DNA of 64,000 nucleotides from Miltoncostaea sp050249835 (GTDB lineage: Bacteria; Actinomycetota; Thermoleophilia; Miltoncostaeales; Miltoncostaeaceae): positions 1 through 64,000 of the forward strand of contig JBFWPT010000013.1 in the NCBI GenBank assembly GCA_050249835.1. The letters run 5' to 3'. Below the pieces are notes generated by a model. The model worked only from the letters and a program-made list of their open reading frames with translations. It did no database searches and was not told the DNA's origin. The first letter of the stretch is position 1. Every line of letters begins with the position of its first letter. The translations under genes were made by a program, and so were the position numbers. This document shows positions 1-8,588 of this stretch, piece after piece.

Positions 1-40
1 GCCGTCGGCGGCGCGGCCCCCCAGCCGTCACAATGGCCGC

Positions 41-114
41 GGGCCGTTAGCTCAGCTGGTCAGAGCAGGGGACTTTTAATCCCAAGGTCCTGGGTTCGAA
101 TCCCAGACGGCCCA
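41..114 (+). tRNA. tRNA-Lys (anticodon UUU)
   Basis: A full cloverleaf can be folded by eye. The acceptor stem GGGCCGT (41-47) pairs with ACGGCCC (107-113), the D stem is GCTC/GAGC, the anticodon loop is CTTTTAA with UUU at 75-77, and the T arm is CTGGG-TTCGAAT-CCCAG (90-106). CCA is not encoded. The top base pair of the anticodon stem is a G-A mismatch. A tyrosine integrase starts about 100 bases downstream in the same orientation, which is the usual arrangement for an element integrated at the 3' end of a tRNA gene. Confidence 0.95.
90..114 (+). other. Candidate attL core (3' end of tRNA-Lys)
   Basis: The T arm and 3' acceptor strand of the tRNA are the usual crossover site for tRNA-targeting tyrosine integrases, and the integrase gene lies just inside. 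I did not recognise a second copy of this segment in the window, so the partner site (attR) is probably beyond the right edge. This is an inference from position only. Confidence 0.4.
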
Positions 115-218
115 TCGGCCAGATAGCTTTTAAATACTGGCATCTGCGCTAGTCCCTCCCACTCGTAGGAGCCTGGCAAGTTGCCGGGTGACAACGAAAG
201 TGACAACATCGGCCGACC

Positions 219-1370
219 GTGGCCGCCCCGCTTGAACGCACTTCGACCCCCGGCATCTACCGGCGGGGAAGTCGGTACGTAGTCGTCTTCCGGGATCCGT
301 CGGGGCGGCAGCGCAGGCGCTCCGCCGCAACCTTTGCAGAGGCCCGGCTCCTGAGGAGCTCCCTGCTCGCCGACGTCGCGCGGGGCGAGTTTCGAGAGTC
401 CTCCCGGGCCCGGCTCGAGGACTACGCGCGCGACTGGGTGCGCACGTATCAGGGGCGAACCAGTCGAGGCATCCGAGCCGAGACCATCCACGAATACGAG
501 CGCGACCTCGAGCTGCACATCCTCCCGGTCCTGGGGCGGCGCCGACTGTCCGAGATCGAGCAGCGCGAGCTCAAGGCGCTGGCGCGTGATCTTGCGGGCA
601 AGGGTCTCTCGCCAGCGACGGTTCGCATCGTGATGGCGCCGCTGAGAGCGCTGTTCGCCACGGCGGTCGAAGAGGGCCTCCTCCGGACCAACCCGGCCGC
701 TGGGCTGCGACTCGGCGGCGGGCGTACCGCGGACCCGACCGCCAAGCGACGCGCCCTCGATGAGGACCAGCTCCAGAAGCTGATCTCCAAGACGCCCGAG
801 CGCTGGCGCCTGCTGATCCGGTTCCTCGCTCAGACAGGCCTCCGGGTCGGAGAGCTGATCGCGCTCCGCTGGGAGGACGTGGATCTCGAAGGTCGGCGGG
901 TGAGCGTGCATCGACGCCTCTATCGGGGCCGGCTCTATGCACCCAAGAGTGACTACGGCGTGCGGCAGATCCCGATCTCCAGGCGGCTCGCAGCCGATCT
1001 CGCGCTGCATCGAGACGGTGCCTCTGATGAGCACCCTGTTTTCGCAGGACCGGAAGGACGGGCCCTGCGCTCGGAGTTTGTGCTCCGTTCCATCGTGAAG
1101 CCGGCGGCGTCGGCGGCTGGAGTGCCGTGGGCGGGTGTGCACACGCTGCGGCACACCTGCGCGTCGATCCTGTTCCGCTCGGGGTGGAACGCTAAGCAGG
1201 TTCAGGTCGTGCTCGGTCACCACTCTCCTGCGTTCACCCTAGCCACCTACGTCCACCTCATCCCAGATGACCTGCCCGAACCGCAGTTCCTCCATGACGA
1301 GCCGGTCGCGGCTCACGCCGCGGAGCCCCACCTCACGGCCGAGGCATCGTCAGCGCCGCGCCGGAGGTAG
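219..1370 (+). CDS. Tyrosine recombinase / integrase of the element
   Basis: The 383-residue protein should integrate and excise the element at the adjacent tRNA-Lys. The N-terminal part (about 1-60) resembles the arm-binding/AP2-like domain, with an RYVVVFRDPSGRQ segment. A SAM-like core-binding domain follows (about 65-170), then the catalytic domain (about 185-350). The catalytic set is visible: Arg in TGLRVGEL, Lys in APKSDYGVRQ, HTLRHT (HxxR), the His of LGHHS and the nucleophile Tyr in ATYVHL. The start is GTG, about 100 bases after the tRNA. The last 58 bases overlap the 3' end of the convergent excisionase-like gene. Confidence 0.95.
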   Translation: MAAPLERTSTPGIYRRGSRYVVVFRDPSGRQRRRSAATFAEARLLRSSLLADVARGEFRESSRARLEDYARDWVRTYQGRTSRGIRAETIHEYERDLELHILPVLGRRRLSEIEQRELKALARDLAGKGLSPATVRIVMAPLRALFATAVEEGLLRTNPAAGLRLGGGRTADPTAKRRALDEDQLQKLISKTPERWRLLIRFLAQTGLRVGELIALRWEDVDLEGRRVSVHRRLYRGRLYAPKSDYGVRQIPISRRLAADLALHRDGASDEHPVFAGPEGRALRSEFVLRSIVKPAASAAGVPWAGVHTLRHTCASILFRSGWNAKQVQVVLGHHSPAFTLATYVHLIPDDLPEPQFLHDEPVAAHAAEPHLTAEASSAPRRR

Positions 1371-1651
1371 GCCTCGAGTTCGGCCCGAGAGACCAGCGTG
1401 CGGGCGCCGTCCTTGATCCTGCTGAGGCGGCGCTGGGACAGCAGGTCGTCGATGCGCTGGCGCCGGCAGCGGAGATAGAGAGCTGCCTCCTCGACCGTCA
1501 TGTACGGCGAGGGAGGAGGCGCGACGTGACCTTCGCCCCGAAGGATCGCAGCAGTGCGCTCGGCGATGCGACGCACGTCGAGCTCACTCAACTCAACGGC
1601 GATCTTGACCACCCCCTGGTCGGGGCGACCGTGAAGCGGCGTCTGGCTCAT
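1313..1651 (-). CDS. Excisionase-like helix-turn-helix protein
   Basis: The 112-residue protein has a C-terminal winged-helix/excisionase-type domain: SPYMTVEEAALYLRC, then RRQRIDDLLSQRRLSRIKDG and RTLVSRAELEAYLRR. This is the pattern of small MerR-like DNA-binding proteins of the Xis class that steer integrase direction. The start chosen is the ATG whose ATGA overlaps the stop of the upstream lysozyme gene, because upstream sequence in this frame reads as a shadow of that gene. It is the last gene of a leftward operon and converges on the integrase gene, overlapping its last 58 bases. Excision control is inferred from this position. Confidence 0.8.
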   Translation of the reverse strand: MSQTPLHGRPDQGVVKIAVELSELDVRRIAERTAAILRGEGHVAPPPSPYMTVEEAALYLRCRRQRIDDLLSQRRLSRIKDGARTLVSRAELEAYLRRGADDASAVRWGSAA

Positions 1652-2616
1652 GGCGCGTACCCGACCCGGCGCGCGCCGATGTGGATGTGGTCCCAGTGGT
1701 TGCCGCCGACGTTGGTGCGCCAGAGCAGCTGGTAGCGGATGCCGCAGCGCTCGACGTTGAGGACGCCCCCCGTGTTGCCCCAGTCGGCGTGGCCGGGGCC
1801 GGCGATGGCGCTCGCGATCCGCGAGGCGGGCGCGTCTCCCGCCGGGGGCGTGGCGCCGAGGTCGATCGCGTAGCACTGCGCACATCCCAGCCAGTGATCC
1901 GACGTGCCGCCGCTCGCTGTGCTCTGGCGCCCGCGCTTGACGCTCGTCACCGGCAGCCCGGCGAGCCGCGCCAGCGCCTCAATCGGTCGCCTGGTCCCGC
2001 CCCAGGGCCCGACGGGACACAGGTCGACCTCACCGGCGACTGCCGGCACGTAGGCGATCGAGCCGGCTGGGTCGCCGCCGAGGTCCTCGTAGTAGCGGCC
2101 GACGGCGCCGGTCCAGGCCGAGTTGAGGCCGGTGGGGTCGTTGGCCGCCCCGACCGGCGCCCACACCGGCTGGATCTCGGCGAGGGTGTCGCGCCCGCGA
2201 GCGAGGTACCCCTGCCGGAGGCCCCGGGCAACGGTGGCGATGTTCTCCTGCCAGCTGGTGAATGGGATCGCCGGGCCCCAGCCGAAGGCGTTGTGGATTG
2301 CCGCGCCCGATCCGGCGGTGCCGAGCACCGACTCGTGCATCGCGATCGCCACCAGGGCGCGGGGGTCGATGCCGTTGCGCTCCCCTTCAGCGACGAACAC
2401 CTGCCCGAGTCCGACGAGCGGCGAGCCCGGTACTTGATCCGCCATCCAGGCATCCAGGGCGGCGGCATCGGCGGGCGAGGCGGTCGCCGATCCCGCGGGC
2501 CCCGCGAGGCCGACCAGCGCGATCACGGGTAGCCCGACCGCCAGCGACACCAGCGCGGCCAGGCCGACGCCGGCGATCGCGAGGGGGCGCTGCAGGCCGT
2601 GGCCGGCGGCGCTCAC
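1648..2616 (-). CDS. Secreted peptidoglycan hydrolase, glucosaminidase-like plus C-terminal hydrolase-like domain
   Basis: The 322-residue protein begins with a hydrophobic signal or anchor segment (about 10-42). Residues 60-180 look like a lysozyme-type glucosaminidase domain, with IDPRALVAIAMHESVLGTAG and a following IHNAFGWG. The C-terminal 100 residues contain SDHWLGCAQCYAIDL and HWDHIHIG, the His/Asp pattern of VanY/M15-type or NlpC-like domains. Conjugation elements commonly carry such an enzyme (VirB1 role) to open the cell wall for the secretion channel. It overlaps both neighbours by ATGA, so translation is probably coupled. The exact family of the C-terminal domain is uncertain. Confidence 0.75.
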   Translation of the reverse strand: MSAAGHGLQRPLAIAGVGLAALVSLAVGLPVIALVGLAGPAGSATASPADAAALDAWMADQVPGSPLVGLGQVFVAEGERNGIDPRALVAIAMHESVLGTAGSGAAIHNAFGWGPAIPFTSWQENIATVARGLRQGYLARGRDTLAEIQPVWAPVGAANDPTGLNSAWTGAVGRYYEDLGGDPAGSIAYVPAVAGEVDLCPVGPWGGTRRPIEALARLAGLPVTSVKRGRQSTASGGTSDHWLGCAQCYAIDLGATPPAGDAPASRIASAIAGPGHADWGNTGGVLNVERCGIRYQLLWRTNVGGNHWDHIHIGARRVGYAP

Positions 2617-3530
2617 CGCGCCGTGCCCTTCTTGGCGCGCGGCCGACGGCGAGCGGGTTTCGTCGTCGCCGTATCGGTCGCACCGGCCGGCTGCACCTCG
2701 AGCGGCGGCTCCAGCACCGCCTGCACCTCGACCACCGGCTGCCAGGCGGGCAGGTGCTCGAGCGCCCCGGCGCCGAGGCGTGCCGACACCGCCTGGGCGG
2801 CCTCAACGACCGCGGCGGCGATCTCCGCGATCGCCTCGTCGGCGATCCGGCTCACGGGGGCGCCGACCCCGACGGCCGCCACGACCCGTCCTGAGTGGTC
2901 GCGCACCGCCGCCCCGATCGAGCGGCGGGCGAGGTGGAACTCGGCGTCCTCGATCGCGTAGCCGCGCTCCCGGGCCACATCGAGGTCCTCGGTGAGGCGG
3001 GTCGGGTCGGTGATCGTGTGCGCGGTCCAGGCGTCGAGGACGAGCTCGGCCAGCGCGGCCTGCCGCTCGGCGTCGGTCAGCCCGGCGAGGATCGCCTTGC
3101 CGAGCGCCGTCGCGTGGGCGGGGAAGGCGCGGCCGAGGGCGCGCTCGGGGCCGCGGAAGTGGTCGACGTAGACCGCCCGGCCTCCTGAGAGAACCGCGAT
3201 CAGGCCGCCGAGCCCGGTCGCCTCCTGCAAGGCCGTGAGCGGCGGCCGGAACTCGTCCCAGGGGTTGAGGGAACGGATCGCATATCCACCGAGCGTGGCG
3301 AGGCGGATCCCGAGGCGCCAGCCCCCCGACACCGGGCCGCGCTCCACCACCCCGGCGGCCTCCAGGTGACGGAGGAGCTTGAAGGCGTACTCCTCCGAGA
3401 GGCCGAGCTCCTCGGCGACCTCGGACAGCGACAGCTCGGTCCGCTCGGGCGGCGAGAACAGGTCGAGCACCGACAGGGCGTGCTCGAGCTGGCGCACCCG
3501 GTTGGCGCGCGGGAAGCGTCCCTCAGCCAT
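2613..3530 (-). CDS. IclR-family transcriptional regulator
   Basis: The 305-residue protein has an N-terminal winged helix (about 10-75, LSLSEVAEELGLSEEYAFKLLRHLEAAGVVER) and the IclR effector domain (about 90-255, with FPAHATALGKAILAGLTD and SIGAAVRDHSGRVVAAVGV). Standard IclR proteins have about 250-260 residues; here a Pro/Ala-rich tail ends in a basic run (KPARRRPRAKKG) that may add DNA contact. The gene sits between the double-HTH gene and the hydrolase gene in the leftward operon. That setting suggests it controls the element rather than a catabolic pathway, but no target or ligand can be read from the sequence. Confidence 0.88.
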   Translation of the reverse strand: MAEGRFPRANRVRQLEHALSVLDLFSPPERTELSLSEVAEELGLSEEYAFKLLRHLEAAGVVERGPVSGGWRLGIRLATLGGYAIRSLNPWDEFRPPLTALQEATGLGGLIAVLSGGRAVYVDHFRGPERALGRAFPAHATALGKAILAGLTDAERQAALAELVLDAWTAHTITDPTRLTEDLDVARERGYAIEDAEFHLARRSIGAAVRDHSGRVVAAVGVGAPVSRIADEAIAEIAAAVVEAAQAVSARLGAGALEHLPAWQPVVEVQAVLEPPLEVQPAGATDTATTKPARRRPRAKKGTAR

Positions 3531-3560
3531 CGACGCGCCTCCGAACGCCGCGCCCCTGGG

Positions 3561-4031
3561 CTAGGAGGAGCTGCGGGCCCGCCGGTCGTAGCGGGCCCGG
3601 TCCGCGGGAGCGTCGGCACGCATGTGCTCGATCAGCTCCTGGCGCGAGAAGCGCCAGCGCTGACCCTCCCGCCAACCCGGTAGGCGCCCCTGGTTGGCCT
3701 CGCTGCGCACCGTCCACTCCTTCACCCGAAGCAGCGCCGCCGCCTCGGCGGCGCCCATCCCCGCCGCACCCGCCGTCCCGTCCTCGGAGGAAAAGGGCGA
3801 GCGCGGGAACAAATCCTCGTCCGGATCCCCGGCGCGCCAGGCGCGGATCGCGATCCCCCGCGCCTCTGCGACATCGTCGCGCAGGAAGCGCCACTCCTTG
3901 CCGATCCGCCGCGCCGGGATCCGCCCCGCCTTGGCGCCGCGCTGGATCGTCTCGAGGTTCTGGCCGAGCCACTCGGCGACCTCGGCGGCGGTCAGGATCT
4001 CGTGGGCGGGCGTGCGCGCCATCGGCGCCAT
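3561..4031 (-). CDS. Protein with two tandem excisionase-type HTH domains
   Basis: The 156-residue protein contains two copies of the same kind of domain. The first (about 10-60) reads LTAAEVAEWLGQNLETIQRGAKAG, then KEWRFLRDDV. The second (about 92-140) reads AAEAAALLRVKEWTVRSEANQG, then QRWRFSRQEL. Each is a small winged-helix of the excisionase type, so the protein probably binds paired half-sites. It is the first gene of the leftward operon and is divergent from the gene at 4159, so the shared 4032-4158 region is its likely target. A second in-frame ATG nine bases downstream is an alternative start. Confidence 0.75.
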   Translation of the reverse strand: MAPMARTPAHEILTAAEVAEWLGQNLETIQRGAKAGRIPARRIGKEWRFLRDDVAEARGIAIRAWRAGDPDEDLFPRSPFSSEDGTAGAAGMGAAEAAALLRVKEWTVRSEANQGRLPGWREGQRWRFSRQELIEHMRADAPADRARYDRRARSSS

Positions 4032-4124
4032 TGTGATCGAACGTGTCCGGTTGCGATGAGACGCTGATGAAGGTTTTCATAGGTTGCACGTATCGCCTCC
4101 GGATGGCACCATCAGTTTGCCGCG

Positions 4125-4141
4125 TACAGTCAACCGATCGT
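4125..4141 (+). promoter_or_regulatory. Shared upstream motif, copy 1
   Basis: The sequence TACAGTCAACCGATCGT lies 17 bases before the ATG at 4159. It matches 16 of 17 bases at 8765-8781, which is immediately upstream of the first gene of the conjugation operon. TACAGT could serve as a -10 (TAnnnT), though no good -35 sits at the right distance in either copy. The two operons probably share a regulator or promoter class. Confidence 0.6.
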
Positions 4142-4158
4142 AGGGAGACGGCCGCGCG

Positions 4159-4908
4159 ATGGCAACCGACGATGGCACACCCACCGGCGACGAGGCGACC
4201 CCGCCCGAGCGGACCGATCGGGTGAGCGGCCACCCCGACCGCGCCGCCGAGCCGACCGAGCTGCCCGCCGACTGGCCGGGCCCTGTCAGCTGGGGGGAGG
4301 CGCTCGGAGCCGGGGGCGAGGTGATCACCGATCCGAGCGAGCTCGTGCCGTTGGCCGGCGGCGGCGGTGATGGGCCCTCGGAGGAGGCCGCGGGTACCGG
4401 CACACGCCGGCGGCGGGCGCCGCGCCGAGGACGAATCGGCTCGGTGGGGGGTGATTCTCATCGCCGCCGTGCCTCTATGGGTATGCCGAGCGCGAACGCG
4501 CTCGTTGCCGCCGGGGGTGCGGTGGGCCTCGCCGGGCTTGCCGGGCTGCTGGTGGCGGTGTTGTTCTTCGGGGGCGGGATCCCCGCCCCCTCGCCCGACG
4601 ACAGAGGTGACGGCGTGGCAGCAGTAGTGGAGGCGAAGACCGATCCGGGGTCCGCGGCGGCCGTTCCGGCACCGCGCGCCTCGACGAACGCGAAGGCCGC
4701 GGAGCGGCGAGCGAGGGCGGCGCGGCGCGCCAGGCAGCGCGACCGCGCCCCACAGCGCCGGGCGGCCCCCGAGTCTGCGAGAACCACACGGGTCGCGGTT
4801 TCCCCGCCGCCCGCCCCGAGTCCGGCGCCGGCCCCCGCCCCCGCTGCGGCTCCGACGGTGTCGCCGGCCGAGCGTGAGTTCACCCCCGGCCCCTGGAACC
4901 TCAGCTGA
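4159..4908 (+). CDS. Single-pass membrane protein of the element, function unknown
   Basis: I do not recognise a family. The 249-residue protein has an acidic, Pro/Gly-rich N-terminal half, an Arg-rich patch (about 80-105), one clear membrane helix (about 111-137, ALVAAGGAVGLAGLAGLLVAVLF), then an Ala/Arg-rich, probably helical stretch and a Pro/Ala-rich tail. The basic residues before the helix predict an N-in topology. A motif shared with the conjugation operon lies just upstream, and the stop overlaps the start of the next gene (TGATG), so the two are likely co-translated. A role in conjugation or surface contact is an inference. Confidence 0.7.
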   Translation: MATDDGTPTGDEATPPERTDRVSGHPDRAAEPTELPADWPGPVSWGEALGAGGEVITDPSELVPLAGGGGDGPSEEAAGTGTRRRRAPRRGRIGSVGGDSHRRRASMGMPSANALVAAGGAVGLAGLAGLLVAVLFFGGGIPAPSPDDRGDGVAAVVEAKTDPGSAAAVPAPRASTNAKAAERRARAARRARQRDRAPQRRAAPESARTTRVAVSPPPAPSPAPAPAPAAAPTVSPAEREFTPGPWNLS

Positions 4909-6713
4909 TGCGCCGCGCGAGGAGACTGGTCCTCGCCAGCGGGGCCGCGCTGCTTGCCGTGACCTCCGCGCCGGCGGTGGCGACCGAGGGGAGCCTCTAC
5001 CGGTTCGGCGTCGAAGCGCTTGCCGCACAGGCGGTCCCCGACGGGCAATGCTCGGTCTCTCAGACCGGCGCGAGCTTCGGCGTGACCTGCCCGCCGATCG
5101 GGACGTCGTTCACCGGCACCAAGTGGCAGATCGACCTGCGCACGCCCGTCCCCGGGTCGGTGATCGAGGCATTCGACTGGCGGGCGGTGCGCTTCCACCA
5201 GACCGCCACCTCGATCGCTCAGCAGGTGCTGGCCGACGGAGCGCTCGCCTGGCAGGTGGCAGAGGCGGACATCCCCCGCAGCCCCGCTCAGCCGAAGGCC
5301 TACCGGGTCGGGATGCGGGCGCTGACGGCCTCGCTCCGGCTCTGGCAGACAGAAGCCCGCCAGCAGCCGAACCGGGTCTGGACCTTCCTTGAGCCGATGA
5401 TCTTCGTCCGCGACATCGAGCGACCGCTCGCGCGCTGGACGGCCGTCCCCGCCGAGTGGGTGACCGGCGACCAGGTACGGGTCGAATGGGAGGCCGCCGA
5501 CAACTTCGGCGCCGACGGCATCGGCCAACAGCGAATCAGTGTCGCCGGCCGCGGGCTGTATGCAGGAGCGCCCGGGCATGGCGTCCACGGGACGACTCTG
5601 AATCTTGCGGGCATGCCGGATGGTGTGCAGCCGCTCCGGCTCGAGGTCGATGGAGATGGAACGCCGGGCGCCGCCCTCCAAGACGCGTCCCTTCGCATCG
5701 ACCGCACGCCCCCTTCGGCATCGGTGAGCCTCCTCGGCCTTCCCGCGAACGGCGTGCGGGTGACCGTCCACGTCGCCGATGCGACCAGCGGCGTTCGCGG
5801 CTGGACGCTGCGCGCTCGGGGCCCGGATGGGGTCACGGTGGCCTCATCGTCGACCGGAGGCGATGTCATCGACGTCGACCTGGCAAACCATGCGGCGCCC
5901 GGTGAGACGATTCGCTTCCACCTTGCCGCGACCGACAACGCAGGCCTCGTCCGGCAGGTCACCTCGGCGCTCGTGACCCGGCCCGCACCGTCCGCCTCGG
6001 GGGCGCAGACCACCACGATCGTGGGCGGGGACGGACCGCTCGGAGAGCCCGGGCGGATCGAGTCGAGCGGCGCGGCGCTCCCGAACTTCTCTCGGATCGA
6101 GACGCGCGGGGTTCGCACGACCCACGCCCGCAGCTACAGCCGCAACGGCCGGCTGCTCGTGCCGCTGATCGTCGCGACCCACTCACGACCGGTGAAGGTC
6201 AGCGGCCGGTTCCTCCACCCGCGCGGCTCAGGCCTGCGGGGAGCGACGGTCTACTTGGTGGATCCGAAGGGGTTCACGCGCGCGACAACATTGACCGATC
6301 GACGCGGACGCTTCGCGTTCCGTGTGCGCCCCCGCGTGACGGGGACGTGGCGGGCGATCGCCCTCGGACGTCCGCTTGTCGTCGCCCCGGCGGTGATCCA
6401 GCTCCGGCCGCGCGTCACGATCCGGATCAGCGCGCGATCGATCCGACCCGGTGGCCGCCTCGTCATCACGGGGAGGATCTCGCCGCTCGGTGTCGGCCGG
6501 GCGAAGCTGGTCAAGCTCGAATGGCGGCAGGGTCAGACCTGGCGGCCGCTCGCCCTGACCACCGCCGACCGGCGAGGGCGGTTCACGCTGCGATACCGGT
6601 TCAGCGCGGCACCCGGAGCCTTCACGGTGCCAGTGAGGGTCGTGGTCCCCAGAGAGAAGGGGTCGCCTTACCTGCCCGTCGTCGCCAGACGCTTCAGCGT
6701 GCGCGTCGGTTGA
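4908..6713 (+). CDS. Large secreted protein with Ig-like/carboxypeptidase-regulatory-like repeats
   Basis: The 601-residue protein starts with a signal peptide (RRARRLVLASGAALLAVTSAPAVA). The middle (about 190-350) looks like Ig/fibronectin-type beta folds, including DNFGADGIGQQRISV and RTPPSASVSL-type edges. The C-terminal third carries carboxypeptidase-regulatory-like segments: SGRFLHPRGSGLRGATVYLVD, then LTDRRGRFAFRVRP, with a second round near residues 500-560 (SIRPGGRLVITGRI, DRRGRFTLRYRF). Such exported repeat proteins are common in high-GC actinomycetes. It follows the membrane protein gene with a one-base overlap. Its job is unknown; surface adhesion during mating is one possibility. 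Confidence 0.75.
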   Translation: MRRARRLVLASGAALLAVTSAPAVATEGSLYRFGVEALAAQAVPDGQCSVSQTGASFGVTCPPIGTSFTGTKWQIDLRTPVPGSVIEAFDWRAVRFHQTATSIAQQVLADGALAWQVAEADIPRSPAQPKAYRVGMRALTASLRLWQTEARQQPNRVWTFLEPMIFVRDIERPLARWTAVPAEWVTGDQVRVEWEAADNFGADGIGQQRISVAGRGLYAGAPGHGVHGTTLNLAGMPDGVQPLRLEVDGDGTPGAALQDASLRIDRTPPSASVSLLGLPANGVRVTVHVADATSGVRGWTLRARGPDGVTVASSSTGGDVIDVDLANHAAPGETIRFHLAATDNAGLVRQVTSALVTRPAPSASGAQTTTIVGGDGPLGEPGRIESSGAALPNFSRIETRGVRTTHARSYSRNGRLLVPLIVATHSRPVKVSGRFLHPRGSGLRGATVYLVDPKGFTRATTLTDRRGRFAFRVRPRVTGTWRAIALGRPLVVAPAVIQLRPRVTIRISARSIRPGGRLVITGRISPLGVGRAKLVKLEWRQGQTWRPLALTTADRRGRFTLRYRFSAAPGAFTVPVRVVVPREKGSPYLPVVARRFSVRVG

Positions 6714-6779
6714 GCACACGGACGACCGAGCGGGCTCAGTGGTCGCGTGACATGAACGAACGGGGGCTCCCGGGGCCCG

Positions 6780-7763
6780 CTAGGTAGACAACAAGCCGAT
6801 CGCCTTGAGGCGGGGCTGCAGGAGTGCGTCGGCGATGCCGCTTCGGTCCCTGGTGAGGAAATACACGGCCGACTCCTCGAGCAGTGATCCGGCACGCTGG
6901 GCGATGACGGCTTCGAAGAGGCCCATTGTCGCGGTAGTCCAAGCGCGCACGGCCGCCGCGTAGGCGCGGGAGCGGTCGCCCGTGAGCGTGCCAACGTGGA
7001 ACATGCCTGGATCACCGTAATTTGAGCGGGTCCGCATGCGCCAGGCGAAGTCGAAGACGGTCGTCGCCGCCATACGTTCATCTTGACGCTGGCGCTCGCC
7101 TGCGCGCGCGCGGCCGCGCTTCTGCTTCCGCTTCGCCTCTTCCACCTTCGCCTTGACGCCCCTATTGCGGGTCGTCCTCAAAAGCATGGCGCTTCGGTCG
7201 TACACATCAACCCGGGCCGACAGGTTGCTGCAGGGTTCAGGTGGTACCGGGAAGCCACCGTAGGCGGGCGTTGGAATCAGCGCGTCGCAGGTGAGATCCC
7301 AGGGCTTAGGGAATAGCTTCTGGCCCGTGACAAGAGCCGAGACCGCCCTAAGAAGGCCGGCGTGGGTCTCGGGCACCGCGCCGTCCCTGATGAGAAGCCA
7401 CGCCGAGGCCATTCGGCTGGTGGCGTAGTAGGCGTCGATGGGCGCACCGTGGTTGCCGATCCAGAGGCGCCCCGCATCCTCCAAGTCGATGAGGTGCAGA
7501 CGCAACTCCGAGGTCCACCCGTTCAGCATCAGCGAGCGCACCTGCTCGGGGTCTCGCGGAGATCCCCTTCCCTGCAACGATCGAAAGCACTTGCGCTGCC
7601 TGAGATCGGCAAGGATTGACGCGGTCGGCTCGTCCCCGTGGACCCTCTGAACGAGCTCAGCCAGGCAGAGCCAGTACCCGAGGTAGGTCGTGAATGTCTT
7701 GGCCTCGTCCGAGTCCGCGTCGAGGAGCGCGTAGAGGTCGAGGTCGGAGAAGCGGATCGGCAC
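6780..7763 (-). CDS. Hypothetical protein, possible partner of the TIR protein
   Basis: I do not recognise this 327-residue protein. It is soluble, mostly helical and lacks a signal peptide. It holds a highly charged basic stretch at about 200-230 (KAKVEEAKRKQKRGRARAGE) and conserved-looking segments SARVDVYDRSAMLLRTTRNRG and RSRAYAAAVRAWTTATMGLFEA. It is transcribed leftward just after the DUF1883-TIR gene, 51 bases away, so the two may form a unit. Its codon use is less extreme in GC than the conjugation genes, which would fit an acquired defence cassette; this is a visual impression only. Confidence 0.6.
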   Translation of the reverse strand: MPIRFSDLDLYALLDADSDEAKTFTTYLGYWLCLAELVQRVHGDEPTASILADLRQRKCFRSLQGRGSPRDPEQVRSLMLNGWTSELRLHLIDLEDAGRLWIGNHGAPIDAYYATSRMASAWLLIRDGAVPETHAGLLRAVSALVTGQKLFPKPWDLTCDALIPTPAYGGFPVPPEPCSNLSARVDVYDRSAMLLRTTRNRGVKAKVEEAKRKQKRGRARAGERQRQDERMAATTVFDFAWRMRTRSNYGDPGMFHVGTLTGDRSRAYAAAVRAWTTATMGLFEAVIAQRAGSLLEESAVYFLTRDRSGIADALLQPRLKAIGLLST

Positions 7764-7814
7764 GGCTCGTCACGGTAGCGACCGGTTTGGACGTGCTTAG
7801 CCAGGCCCGGAGCC

Positions 7815-8588
7815 TCAACCGCCGCGAATCGCCTCAGCGACCTGGTCGGCGATCTCGTCGATGGTGAGATCCGCGGTGCGGAGGGCGATCTTGTCAGCGA
7901 GCGACGGACTTGCCGCGACGACCTCGGCCTTGGAGATCTTGTGCCAGAGGGGGAGCATGAGCTGGCGGCCGTCGTGCATCTCGCGTGCCACGAGGCCGTT
8001 CAGCTCGTAGTTCGTCCAGTTCTTCGCGAAGAACGCTTCGGAGAGCACCACGATGCCAAACCGGCTGTTCGCGATCCCGCGATCGATGCCCTGACGTAGG
8101 CTCGATCCAAGCTGCAACTCGAACTCGTCGTACCAGACGTCTAAGTCGCGCTGGCGCAGAGCCTCGGCCAGAGGCCGCACCAGTTCCTCCTTGTCCTCCG
8201 TCGCGTGCGAGATGAAGACGTCGTAGCGGGGGTCGATCCCCTCCCCATGGAGGTCGTCGACCGCGTCGGCAATGGACCCGAGCGGCCCACTGCGCCCGCG
8301 AAACTCGGGCAGGGATGGCGGCAGCACATCCACGCCTGCACGCCCACGCCCCGCCCTGCCGCCGTAGTCGATGACCACGTACCAGTGACCACTGCGGGGA
8401 ATCGGGATCTCGACAGGTGAACGCCTGACCAGCCCGCCGTGGAACCGGGCGCGGCGGCCGTTCTTGAAGGCGCTGTAGTTGGAGCTGTCGAGAAGTCGGA
8501 CGTTCGCGGCGTTGCCCGCCAGCGTCACGCGCACTACCGCACCGCGGTCCTGATGGCCGAGGTCCCAGTAGTTGAACGGAATAGGCAT
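7815..8588 (-). CDS. DUF1883-TIR domain protein, probable antiphage/NAD-active effector
   Basis: The 257-residue protein has an N-terminal DUF1883 domain (about 1-90), with YWDLGHQDRGAVVRVTL, GNAANVRLLDSSNY and GGLVRRSPVEIPIPRSGHW. A TIR domain follows (about 115-255), with RYDVFISHATEDKEELVRPL, DVWYDEFELQLGSSLRQ (containing the expected catalytic Glu) and FGIVVLSEAFFAKNWTNYELNGLV. Bacterial TIR domains often cleave NAD+ on phage infection, so this is likely defence cargo. I placed the start at MPIPFNYWDLG because the sequence upstream in frame is low in domain similarity and the DUF1883 fold begins there. Confidence 0.88.
   Translation of the reverse strand: MPIPFNYWDLGHQDRGAVVRVTLAGNAANVRLLDSSNYSAFKNGRRARFHGGLVRRSPVEIPIPRSGHWYVVIDYGGRAGRGRAGVDVLPPSLPEFRGRSGPLGSIADAVDDLHGEGIDPRYDVFISHATEDKEELVRPLAEALRQRDLDVWYDEFELQLGSSLRQGIDRGIANSRFGIVVLSEAFFAKNWTNYELNGLVAREMHDGRQLMLPLWHKISKAEVVAASPSLADKIALRTADLTIDEIADQVAEAIRGG

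Noticed and set aside
60..1223. Long leftward open frame opposite the tRNA and integrase gene
   Set aside because: It runs antisense to the tRNA and catalytic integrase, has shadow-type composition and no domain.
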